Shown: piece by piece, positions 1-6,745 of the stretch
Numbering within the stretch: position 1 is the first letter of the stretch
Layout: the number at the start of each line of letters is the position of its first letter
DNA from: PMNU01 sp035479875
GTDB taxonomy: Bacteria; Patescibacteriota; Saccharimonadia; Saccharimonadales; UBA4665
Direction: 5' to 3'
Assembly (NCBI GenBank): GCA_035479875.1
Contig: DATIIH010000002.1
Location: 57,798-121,797, forward strand
DNA length: 64,000 nt
The notes under the pieces: generated by a model
What the model saw: the letters and a program-made list of their open reading frames with translations, nothing else
Database searches by the model: none
Told to the model about the DNA's origin: nothing
Made by a program: the position numbers and the translations under genes

Positions 1-1065
1 TGAGCTTTGGGCATCGGTATCGGAAATACCCATAGCCCTTAGTACGTGCGACGGTTCTTCGTCGCTGGCGCTGCAAGCGCTCCCGGCCGCGCATTGCACG
101 CCAAGTTCGTCTAGCGCAAAGATCAGCCGCTCGTTATCTTGACCGGGGATAGTGATGTGCACGTTGTTGGGTAACCGCGTTTTGAGTGAACCATTGATGA
201 TGACACCCGGAATGTGCTCTTCGAGCAACTGAATAAACAGATGCTGGAGCTGAGCGAGCCGCGCCGCTTCTTGGTGGCGGCGATTTTGCACGATATCGAG
301 CGCATGGCTCAAACCAATAATGCCGGCAACGTTTTCGGTGCCGCTGCGCAGATTGCGCTCTTGGCCACCGCCGGCTATCTGGGCTTCTAGCTGTACATGA
401 CTGGCTACAAACAGCGCGCCAGTTTGCTTGGGGCCGTAAATCTTTCCGGCATTGAGCGTGAGCATATCGACGCCGAGGCGGGCTGCATGCAAATCAAGAT
501 ATGCGGCGGCTTGAGCGGCGTCGGTATGGAAATACAACGGATTGTTGTTGCCACTGGCACGGCGCTGTTTGCGAATGATGGCTAGTTTTTCGGCAATGGC
601 ACGGATTGGTTGGATGGTACCGACTTCATTGTTGGCATACATCACGCTTACCAGCACAGTATTTTCGTCGATGAGCTTCACAAGCGCTTCGACGTCGACA
701 ATGCCGGCCGGAGTGACGGGCGCGATGCGGCGTGCTAGCTCAGCATGCGCCTGCCCGGCGGTAGTCAAAATCGATTCGTGTTCCAAAGCACTCACCACCA
801 CATTGCCCCACGGGTAGCGGTTGAGCACGCCGCGGATGGCTAGGTTGTTGGCTTCAGTGCCACCGGCGGTAAACACTACCTCTGTTGGACGAGCGCCAAG
901 CCAGTGCGCCACACGAGCACGGGCGGCCTCAATGTCTTTGTGCACACTTTGCGCTGCAGCATAGGTAGCTGACGGGTTATAGAACTTATCAGTAAAATAC
1001 GGTTGCATGGCTTTGAGTACCGCTGGGTCGAGCGGCGTTGCGGCTGCGTAATCGAGATAGATCAT
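1..1065 (-). CDS. Cysteine desulfurase (NifS/IscS family), 3' end outside window
   Basis: PLP-dependent class V aminotransferase-fold enzyme that takes sulfur from cysteine for Fe-S clusters and tRNA thiolation. Reading leftwards, the protein starts MIYLDYAAATPLDP, continues with FTAGGTEANN, the PLP-Asp region YFHTDAAQA and the Lys segment LNAGKIYGPKQTG, and has the active-site Cys loop SACSASDEEPSHVL near the left edge. The frame is still open at base 1, so only a short C-terminal piece is missing. Start at 1065 is preferred because family members begin with this sequence; an ATG at 1074 is possible. It lies just after a terminator, so it probably has its own promoter. Family call is firm; IscS versus NifS subtype is not resolved. 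Confidence 0.93.
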   Translation of the reverse strand, partial: MIYLDYAAATPLDPAVLKAMQPYFTDKFYNPSATYAAAQSVHKDIEAARARVAHWLGARPTEVVFTAGGTEANNLAIRGVLNRYPWGNVVVSALEHESILTTAGQAHAELARRIAPVTPAGIVDVEALVKLIDENTVLVSVMYANNEVGTIQPIRAIAEKLAIIRKQRRASGNNNPLYFHTDAAQAAAYLDLHAARLGVDMLTLNAGKIYGPKQTGALFVASHVQLEAQIAGGGQERNLRSGTENVAGIIGLSHALDIVQNRRHQEAARLAQLQHLFIQLLEEHIPGVIINGSLKTRLPNNVHITIPGQDNERLIFALDELGVQCAAGSACSASDEEPSHVLRAMGISDTDAQSS

Positions 1066-1079
1066 AGAATTCATATTTT

Positions 1080-1106
1080 ATAAAAATGGCGCCAGCTGTG
1101 GCGCCT
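1080..1106 (-). terminator. Rho-independent terminator ending the metG operon
   Basis: GGCGCC at 1088-1093 pairs with GGCGCC at 1100-1105. On the minus strand a T run follows. It sits after the 1132-1497 gene and before the cysteine desulfurase start. Confidence 0.75.
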
Positions 1107-1131
1107 AGTAGTCGTTCAGTTAGCGAATCGC

Positions 1132-1497
1132 CTAGGCGGCGTGATACAGCTCAGCCTGTACTCGTTTATTATACAGCTGCACAGCTTTTAGGAAGTGGCG
1201 CGCTTCGTCGCCGATGAGCGGCGTGTACGGTTGGCCATCTTGGGCCTTAAATACGCCGTTTTCGCGCACGTCGTAGCGAGTAGTTACCGCATGGCGCGTG
1301 CCATTTGGGTCAACCCACTCCTCGTGCCATATCCAGGTATATTCGTCCAGGCAAAAGAATTCGCGCCGACCGCCGGGCTGGATCGGGCCGAACAATGTGC
1401 CACCGATTTTAGCCTCGCGGCGAATAAGGGTGCGGTACTGCCGGGCCCGACGTTCGCTGGCGCTCTCAAAGACTGAGGTGACCAGACGACTAAGCAT
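1132..1497 (-). CDS. Conserved-looking hypothetical protein, 121 aa
   Basis: Not recognised. Soluble, basic N-terminus (ERRARQYRTLIRREAKIGGTLF), then an aromatic-rich core (DEYTWIWHEEWVDPNG) and a hydrophilic C-terminal helix; no signal peptide or membrane segment. It starts one base after the stop of the small upstream ORF and is followed by a terminator, so it appears to be the last gene of the metG-tatD operon. The YTWIWHEEW pattern suggests a beta-sheet protein, but no function can be assigned. Confidence 0.72.
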   Translation of the reverse strand: MLSRLVTSVFESASERRARQYRTLIRREAKIGGTLFGPIQPGGRREFFCLDEYTWIWHEEWVDPNGTRHAVTTRYDVRENGVFKAQDGQPYTPLIGDEARHFLKAVQLYNKRVQAELYHAA

Positions 1498-1498
1498 A

Positions 1499-1660
1499 CT
1501 AGTCCGTTATGCCTTCCTGCCGCTTCATTGCAGCTTCAGCCTCGGCTCCCGGGATATCGATTACCGCAGCTACCAAATTGGCCGCCGCCACCACTAAGTC
1601 CCTACGGACATCTGGTGGGGACGCGAATTCAACTCGTAATTCTTGCTTGTTATTGAGCAT
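1499..1660 (-). CDS. Small hypothetical protein, 53 aa
   Basis: Acidic small protein, MLNNKQELRVEFASPPDV followed by an Ala/Val-rich helix and a short charged tail. An upstream in-frame start at 1726 would overlap tatD by 56 bases; the ATG at 1660 is preferred because a purine-rich AGAGAGA lies just before it and it follows the tatD stop by 10 bases. Next gene begins one base after its stop, suggesting translational coupling. Function unknown. Confidence 0.6.
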   Translation of the reverse strand: MLNNKQELRVEFASPPDVRRDLVVAAANLVAAVIDIPGAEAEAAMKRQEGITD

Positions 1661-1670
1661 AATATCTCTC

Positions 1671-2570
1671 TTAAAGGCCAAAAAGAGTGCGTGCGTTTTT
1701 AGTTGTTGCTTCGGCAAGTCGCTCAAGCGTCTCGCCTCGCAATTCGGCCAAAAATTCGGCCGTCACCCGCACATGCTTAGGCTCACAAATGTTAGCACGC
1801 AACGGTTGCGGTGTCAAGAAAGGCGCATCTGTTTCAAGGAGTAAACGGTTAAGCGGAACCGCTTTAGCGGCTTCTATTTGCTTAACATGTTTAGTAAATG
1901 TCGCGATACCGTTTAAGGCTATGTACAGCCCGCGACTTAACGCTTCGTCTAGTTCCTTTTGAGTGGCCGTAAAACTATGGACCACGCCGTGGATGCCCTG
2001 GTACTCGTCAAAGATCGGCCAAAAGTCTTCGAATGCTTCGCGGATGTGGAAGGTCATGGGCAAATTATGCTTCTGGGCTAGCTCCAACTGGAAGCGCAAA
2101 ACTTTTATCTGAGCCTCTTTGGGCGAATGATTATAGAAGTAGTCTAGGCCGCATTCGCCGATGGCCACGATTTTGTGTGTTAGTGGGGTCCTGTCGGGCA
2201 AGACTTCCCCCGTCGTGCTCACTGCGTTGCGCGCGTCGGGGGACCCCCCATGCCCGCCACCCCGGTCCGGGGCGAGTAACGCAGCAAATTCGTTGAGTAG
2301 TTTGGGGTTGGCGGCGTAGTCTTTGGCTTCGTGGGGGTGGATGCCGATGGTTGCCCAGATGTTTTCATGCTTGGCAGCGAGTTCGATAGCGAGTTTGCTA
2401 TCTTCTAAGGTGCAGCCGACACAGAGCATACGCGTGACACCGTCAGCTGCGGCCTCTTTTATTAGCACGTCAGGGTCGGTGATGCCGGCTTTGTGCCACT
2501 TTTCGGCCACGCCGCCGGTAGTGCCGGCGATCTCGTGGATGTGGCAGTGAGTGTCCGTGAGCTCGAGCAT
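1671..2570 (-). CDS. tatD: TatD-family metal-dependent DNase
   Basis: TIM-barrel amidohydrolase-type nuclease (3'-5' exonuclease/repair). It shows the metal site TDTHCHIHE at the N-terminus, IGIHPHEAKDY, IGECGLDYFYN, MTFHIREAFED, GVVHSFTA and LLLETDAPFLTPQP, covering the whole family. The ATG at 2570 is chosen over GTG at 2576 because AGGTG lies at normal spacing before it. It follows metG directly in the same operon. Odd feature: residues of about 100-129, between the second and third metal motifs, are an extra Gly/Pro/Arg-rich insert (GGGHGGSPDARNAVST, then GEVLPDRTP) encoded by the palindromic element at 2185-2272 and shared with the helicase at 42.5-45.8 kb. The catalytic motifs are intact, so the insert is probably tolerated as a surface loop. 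Confidence 0.95.
   Translation of the reverse strand: MLELTDTHCHIHEIAGTTGGVAEKWHKAGITDPDVLIKEAAADGVTRMLCVGCTLEDSKLAIELAAKHENIWATIGIHPHEAKDYAANPKLLNEFAALLAPDRGGGHGGSPDARNAVSTTGEVLPDRTPLTHKIVAIGECGLDYFYNHSPKEAQIKVLRFQLELAQKHNLPMTFHIREAFEDFWPIFDEYQGIHGVVHSFTATQKELDEALSRGLYIALNGIATFTKHVKQIEAAKAVPLNRLLLETDAPFLTPQPLRANICEPKHVRVTAEFLAELRGETLERLAEATTKNARTLFGL
2185..2272. repeat. Palindromic repeat copy 1, in frame inside tatD
   Basis: An 88-bp GC-rich element about 87% identical to 42688-42777. Outer arms GGGGT (2185-2189) and ACCCC (2259-2263) plus CGGGCA/TGCCCG enclose an inner stem, 2207-2215 with 2234-2242, eight pairs and one T-T mismatch. On the minus strand it reads in the tatD frame as a loop ending EVLPDRTP. 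Between the two copies the inner stem changes C-G to T-A and C-G to G-C, so pairing is kept. Confidence 0.85.
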
Positions 2571-2576
2571 ATGCAC

Positions 2577-4034
2577 CTACTTTGCGGGAGTGGACTTAGC
2601 AACTTCGTCTTTGGGGAACAGCGTGCCCTCGATAGGTTTAACCGTGCCTGCTTCGAACACAGCTGCAATCTTGGCTGCGGTGTCGGGCAAAAACGGCGTC
2701 AACAAATGGGCAATCTGCAATAGGTCGGATACTTGGGTAGCTAAAACTTCTTGCAGGTGCTCTTTTTCGTTTTCTTTTTTGGCCAATTCCCATGGCTTTT
2801 CTTCGTCGATGTATTGATTAAGTCCCCGAACTTTGTCCCAAATACTGTCCAACGCGCGGTCAAAACGGCATTCGGCCAGAGCTTGTTCTACCGCGCCGGT
2901 GTCGTGCTCGGCACCAGACAACTGGCCAATTTGACCGCCCAAATACCTTTGAATCATCGCGGCGGTGCGCTGCACGGCATTGCCGAGCTCGTTGGCGAGC
3001 TCGTTGTTGTAGGCAGCCTCGAATGTCGGCCAGCTAAAGTCGCCGTCTTCGTAAGACGATACATGACGTAAGAAGTAATAACGGAACGCGTCGGCACCAT
3101 ATTTGTCCACGACCTCTTTAGCCGTTACCACGTTGCCAATGGTCTTGCTCATTTTCTGCCCGTTTACGGTCAAATGGCCATGCACAAACAGACGCTTCAG
3201 AACCGGTAGCCCAGCACTCATAAGCATTGCCGGATAAATTGCAGCATGGAAACGCAGGTTGTCCTTACCCACAATTTGCAAGTCGGTTGGCCAGAACTTT
3301 TTAAAATCTGCGCCGTCCGGATAATCCAAGACGGTAATATAGTTCATCAGCGCCTCAAGCCACACATACATTACCTGGGTGTTGTCACCTGGCACAGGAA
3401 TGCCCCACGGCAGTTTCTTTTTGGGTCGCGAAACGCTAATGTCGGTTAAACCGGTTTTTATAACGTTTAGGATTTCAGTTTTGCGAAACTCGGGCAAGAC
3501 TTCGAAGTCGCCAGACTCAATGAGCTGCAGCAGCCTTTGGTTGTAACTGCTCAGCTTAAAGAAATAGTTCTCTTCCTCCAGGCGTTCATATGGTTTGTTG
3601 TGCAGGGGGCAAACGCCGTTATTTTCTTTGACCTCGGTCTCGGTTTTGAACTCTTCGCAACCCACACAGTACCAGCCAACGTATTTTGATTTGTAAATAT
3701 CGTCACCCATCTGCTTCCACAACTTTTGCGCAGCGGCAATATGTTGCTTGCTGTTGGTGCGGGCAAAGTGAGTGTACTCGGAATTAATGAGCTTGTGCCC
3801 TGCCACAATCAGCGGTACGACAGTTTCAATGAACTGCTCGGGCGGTATGCCTGCTTCCTGTGCTTTTTCGTAGATCTTCGAGCCATGTTCGTCCGACCCG
3901 GCGCTATACGCAACCTCAAAGCCCTGCTGTTTTTTGTAGCGAGCTATGGTGTCGGCATAGAGCCAGTCTATGACATTGCCAATGTGCGGATTGCCGCTGG
4001 CGTAGGGTATAGAAGTGGTAACATAGTATTTCAT
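2577..4034 (-). CDS. metG: Methionyl-tRNA synthetase
   Basis: Charges tRNA-Met with methionine. Class I signatures are clear: PYASGNPHIGN (HIGH box) at residues 10-20 and GQKMSKTIGN (KMSKS box). A CVGC...CPLH zinc-type knuckle lies in the connective domain, and the anticodon-binding helical domain contains DEEKPWELAKKE. At 485 aa it lacks the extra C-terminal tRNA-binding domain. It lies 11 bases after the 4046-4927 gene and abuts tatD, so the operon is probably transcribed from the leader promoter at 5.1 kb, where a Met-rich leader peptide and terminator precede it. metG-tatD adjacency is common in other bacteria, including actinobacteria. Confidence 0.97.
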   Translation of the reverse strand: MKYYVTTSIPYASGNPHIGNVIDWLYADTIARYKKQQGFEVAYSAGSDEHGSKIYEKAQEAGIPPEQFIETVVPLIVAGHKLINSEYTHFARTNSKQHIAAAQKLWKQMGDDIYKSKYVGWYCVGCEEFKTETEVKENNGVCPLHNKPYERLEEENYFFKLSSYNQRLLQLIESGDFEVLPEFRKTEILNVIKTGLTDISVSRPKKKLPWGIPVPGDNTQVMYVWLEALMNYITVLDYPDGADFKKFWPTDLQIVGKDNLRFHAAIYPAMLMSAGLPVLKRLFVHGHLTVNGQKMSKTIGNVVTAKEVVDKYGADAFRYYFLRHVSSYEDGDFSWPTFEAAYNNELANELGNAVQRTAAMIQRYLGGQIGQLSGAEHDTGAVEQALAECRFDRALDSIWDKVRGLNQYIDEEKPWELAKKENEKEHLQEVLATQVSDLLQIAHLLTPFLPDTAAKIAAVFEAGTVKPIEGTLFPKDEVAKSTPAK

Positions 4035-4045
4035 ACTTAGATAGT

Positions 4046-4927
4046 CTACCTGTTTACCGATGTGTTAACAAACCTCGTGCCGCCCTTAGCGTCCGCCTGC
4101 AGAACTGGGCCACCTACTTTTAGGCGGTGCACTTTGCTCGCGCGGCCACAATGGCCAATAACTACTTCCAGAAAACGGTGTTGGCCATAGCCAGAACTGC
4201 CAACGGTCAGCGCTGTGACGCCTGCCGGCACATCTACCAAGCGCCGATAACACGTCGCTATTCGGCCGTTAGCCAGTCTGACTTGTCGACCCTCCGCAAA
4301 CTGCACATCCTGCGGCAAAAGAGTTGTCTTAACATCGTCAAAGTTATCTACCAGCCACACTGCTGCCTTAACACTGGGCAAATCTTGAAGCGTCTGCAGC
4401 CGCGCAGGTACCGTTCTGCCCTTCCATAACCAGTACGCCACCAAGGGAGTGAATTCCAGGCTACGGAACTGACTATTGTTAATCTTGTTGGCCTCTGCTG
4501 GTGTCAAATCTCCCCACTCTACTGCCGCCGCAGTCACTGTTTGCGTGTCGAGTAAATGCACTTCTTGCACAACGCCCAGATTGCGTAGCAACGCCAATGT
4601 TTCGCCTTCGTAGGTACTAACTACTAGTGTCTTGCCTTGCCAAAAATAGCAAAATGGTGTGCCGTTGTCCCATGCCGATTGCTCACTCCGATGACGCGGT
4701 GCCACGTTAACCAGTACGATATTCTGACTATTAGCATCGGCTAGGGGGAAATTGGCGAACACGTCCAGCGTATCGAGCAAATTACCTGCCGCTTCCACCG
4801 GCAAATACGAACCCACGCCCAGAAAGGTCGGCTTTACGCCAAACAGACTTTGAAAGCGCAGCTCCTGGCGCACTCTTGCGTTATCATCAGCGCAATCGTT
4901 GATGATTGTTCCGGTTATTGTTGTCAT
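4046..4927 (-). CDS. SAM hydrolase / SAM hydroxide adenosyltransferase-like protein (DUF62-like)
   Basis: 293 aa, soluble. The second half matches my memory of the SAM hydroxide adenosyltransferase family: WLVDNFDDVKTTLL corresponds to the conserved IDDFGNV strand, and the last part (RFLEVVIGHCGRAS, then LKVGG) to the family's YLEIAVNMGSA segment. The N-terminal half is more divergent: the expected TDFG and DPGVG motifs are replaced by NDCADD and NVAPRHR. Known members convert SAM and water to methionine and adenosine, which would fit its place behind a Met-codon leader and in front of metG. A strong AAAGGAG precedes the ATG. The altered motifs mean activity is uncertain; a binding or sensor role is also possible. 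Confidence 0.62.
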   Translation of the reverse strand: MTTITGTIINDCADDNARVRQELRFQSLFGVKPTFLGVGSYLPVEAAGNLLDTLDVFANFPLADANSQNIVLVNVAPRHRSEQSAWDNGTPFCYFWQGKTLVVSTYEGETLALLRNLGVVQEVHLLDTQTVTAAAVEWGDLTPAEANKINNSQFRSLEFTPLVAYWLWKGRTVPARLQTLQDLPSVKAAVWLVDNFDDVKTTLLPQDVQFAEGRQVRLANGRIATCYRRLVDVPAGVTALTVGSSGYGQHRFLEVVIGHCGRASKVHRLKVGGPVLQADAKGGTRFVNTSVNR

Positions 4928-4947
4928 GTTAGAACTCCTTTGCTATT

Positions 4948-4975
4948 AAAAAACCTCCGCGTCTCTGCGGAGGTT
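4948..4975 (-). terminator. Attenuator terminator of the metG operon leader
   Basis: Minus-strand arms CCTCCGC (4973-4967) and GCGGAGG (4960-4954), extended by flanking A/T pairs, followed by six T (4953-4948). It lies between the leader ORF and the first structural gene. The 5' arm can instead pair with GCGGAG at 5023-5018 in the leader, which would disrupt the terminator. Confidence 0.85.
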
Positions 4976-5001
4976 TGCTGTTGCTACTTTCGTGATGTTT
5001 T

Positions 5002-5076
5002 TTAGGACAGGCTAAAGCTCCGCTGGGTTACAAGCGGCATCATCATGTCCACAACTGCATTCGTCAGTTTGTTCAT
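5002..5076 (-). CDS. Leader peptide with three consecutive Met codons, 24 aa
   Basis: Small ORF starting MNKLTNAVVDMMMPLVTQRS and ending in TAA at 5004-5002. The Met codons ATGATGATG occupy 5046-5038, immediately before segment CCGCT (5037-5033), which pairs with AGCGG (5024-5020). Segment 2 (GCGGAGCTTT) can alternatively pair with terminator arm AAACCTCCGC (9 of 10 positions). A ribosome paused on the Met codons would cover segment 1 and favour the antiterminator. This is the arrangement of classical amino-acid attenuators. The start lies 8 nt after the -10 box, so translation is probably leaderless. No longer protein is encoded here. Confidence 0.75.
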   Translation of the reverse strand: MNKLTNAVVDMMMPLVTQRSFSLS

Positions 5077-5084
5077 CAAAACAG

Positions 5085-5112
5085 ATTATAGCACCTTTCG
5101 CAAAAATGACAA
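5085..5112 (-). promoter_or_regulatory. Promoter of the metG operon leader
   Basis: Minus-strand -35 TTGTCA (5112-5107), 16-bp spacer, -10 TATAAT (5090-5085). The leader ATG follows 8 nt later. The remaining 5113-5210 interval holds only the upstream region of the divergent dehydrogenase gene. Confidence 0.8.
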
Positions 5113-5210
5113 AAGCTCAAAGGGCGCGGCCGTTAAGGGCGCAGGTACGCACCGTATACGGGGAAAGTTAGCGTATTATTAGAGCATAACGACATTACGG
5201 AGGAGCGACC

Positions 5211-6227
5211 ATGAAGATCAAAGTTTCTGAGATGATTACAAAATATAAAGAAGCACTTGCCCTATCCGGCGCTTCTCCAAAAGATGTCGATGCGATGACG
5301 ACCCTGCGGTTAGAGCAAGACTTGCACGATAACTTCTTTTCGGGCCTATCTGAGGTCAGGGGCGCTTACAAGGAGCTCAAGGACTCTCTCGGCAAACAGC
5401 ATACTATCGAGGTAGACAAACCAGCCCTAAAGCTGGTTAACTGCGGCGGCCGAGCGGCCGGCCTGGTGAGCATGGATTTGCTGCCGACCTTGTGTGACAT
5501 GGCGCGCAGTCAAGGTATTGCCATCATCGGCTATTACAACGGTGGCTATCAGAGTATGCCTGAGGTTTTTGTACGCTTGATTGCTGCACAGAACCTAGTT
5601 GGTTTAATATCGGGCAACGGCGGACCGCAAAGCGTCGTACCTTACGGCGGCAAAAAAGATATTATGGGCACCGACCCTGTGGCGTATGGCATACCTACCA
5701 ATGGCCTGCCTATCGTCTTTGATGCAGCCACAGCCAAGTATCCGTGGGGCAGCATCCGTGTTGCCCGTGAACGAGGCGAAAAGTTGCCCGAAGACTCGTA
5801 CCTAGACAAAGACGGTAACTGGACAACCGACCCCAATGTCGCTACTGCGATTGTGCCTTTTGGCGAGCATAAAGGCTATGCGTTTAATCTACTGTTTGAC
5901 GTGCTGACGGGCGCTTTGGTGCACGCCAAGTCGGGCCTGCTCGTAAAAGACGAGAAAGACCTAGGCGGTTTCCTGATGGCTATTGACCCGTCTGCTTTTG
6001 GGTCCATCGGAGAATTCAAACAGCAGACCACCAAGTTAGCCGAGGACATCGAAGCCGTGGAGCCTGCCAAGGGCTTTGACGAGGTCCGCGTGCCTGGCTA
6101 CCGTGGAGAGCGCTTTAGACATAAAGTGATGGCCGAAGATTCGATTGATATAAGAAGCCAGATCTGGGCGCAGTTTGTCGACGGATGCAACGAGCTGCAA
6201 CAAGAGGCAGACAACAGGACGAGCTGA
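5211..6227 (+). CDS. Malate/L-lactate dehydrogenase-like oxidoreductase (Ldh_2 family)
   Basis: NAD(P)-dependent 2-hydroxyacid dehydrogenase of the Ldh_2 fold (relatives: YlbC, ComC, ureidoglycolate and Delta1-piperideine-2-carboxylate reductases), unrelated to classical LDH. Motifs seen: GTDPVAYGIPTNG, FDAATAKYPWGSI and VPFGEHKGYAFNLLFD, all typical. 338 aa is normal length. The start is fixed by GGAGGAG 6 nt before the ATG. It is one of few plus-strand genes here and is divergent from the metG operon. Substrate cannot be told; in a fermenting organism lactate or malate turnover is plausible. Confidence 0.88.
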   Translation: MKIKVSEMITKYKEALALSGASPKDVDAMTTLRLEQDLHDNFFSGLSEVRGAYKELKDSLGKQHTIEVDKPALKLVNCGGRAAGLVSMDLLPTLCDMARSQGIAIIGYYNGGYQSMPEVFVRLIAAQNLVGLISGNGGPQSVVPYGGKKDIMGTDPVAYGIPTNGLPIVFDAATAKYPWGSIRVARERGEKLPEDSYLDKDGNWTTDPNVATAIVPFGEHKGYAFNLLFDVLTGALVHAKSGLLVKDEKDLGGFLMAIDPSAFGSIGEFKQQTTKLAEDIEAVEPAKGFDEVRVPGYRGERFRHKVMAEDSIDIRSQIWAQFVDGCNELQQEADNRTS

Positions 6228-6238
6228 TTGCTCAAACG

Positions 6239-6745
6239 CTAGAAGAGACTGGCTTGGGTAGGCGGTTCGGGCGGTGGCTCAACATGCAGCAACTTGGCCA
6301 AGCGGTCGATAAACTCCACCTGCCCTTTCACGAGCTTATGCGGCGCGATGCCGAGCGGCGTCCAGGCAGCGCGATCGCATTCTGGGAACGTTTTGGTTTG
6401 GCCGGACTTGGGTGGCCACTCCATTTCGAAGGTATTGCTGGTAAAACCGTTTAGGTTAAGGTCGGCCTCCAGCGCAAACAGGCGCACGATTTTGCCACCG
6501 GCTTGTTTGATCTGGTCCAAATCCTGATAATCGCCGTCTGGTGCGGGCAGGCCAGTTTCTTCGTGAAATTCGCGTTTGGCCGCTGTTAGCGCGTCCTCGC
6601 CAGTGGCGTACTCGCCTTTGGGCGCCGACCAACTGCCAGCGTCTTTTTTGGCCCAAAACGGACCACCGGGGTGCGCCAATAATACATCGATGCCCGAGCC
6701 CGTGCGGCGGTACAGCAAAAGTCCGGCACTCTGTTTGGCGGCCAT
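6239..6745 (-). CDS. Nudix hydrolase with C-terminal QASLF tail
   Basis: 168 aa. Nudix box from GEYATGEDALTAAKREFHEE onward, preceded by SWSAPKGEY. The WSAPKGEY pattern and length resemble bacterial Nudix enzymes acting on dinucleoside polyphosphates or damaged nucleotides. The Pro-rich C-terminus ends TQASLF, resembling the bacterial beta-clamp-binding motif QxSLF. It overlaps the stop of the MFS gene by one base, so the two are co-transcribed. Exact substrate unknown. Confidence 0.9.
   Translation of the reverse strand: MAAKQSAGLLLYRRTGSGIDVLLAHPGGPFWAKKDAGSWSAPKGEYATGEDALTAAKREFHEETGLPAPDGDYQDLDQIKQAGGKIVRLFALEADLNLNGFTSNTFEMEWPPKSGQTKTFPECDRAAWTPLGIAPHKLVKGQVEFIDRLAKLLHVEPPPEPPTQASLF

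Noticed and set aside
5002..5076. T-box riboswitch before metG
   Set aside because: No AGGGTGG-type antiterminator bulge or specifier loop; the Met-codon ORF with segment pairing explains the leader better.
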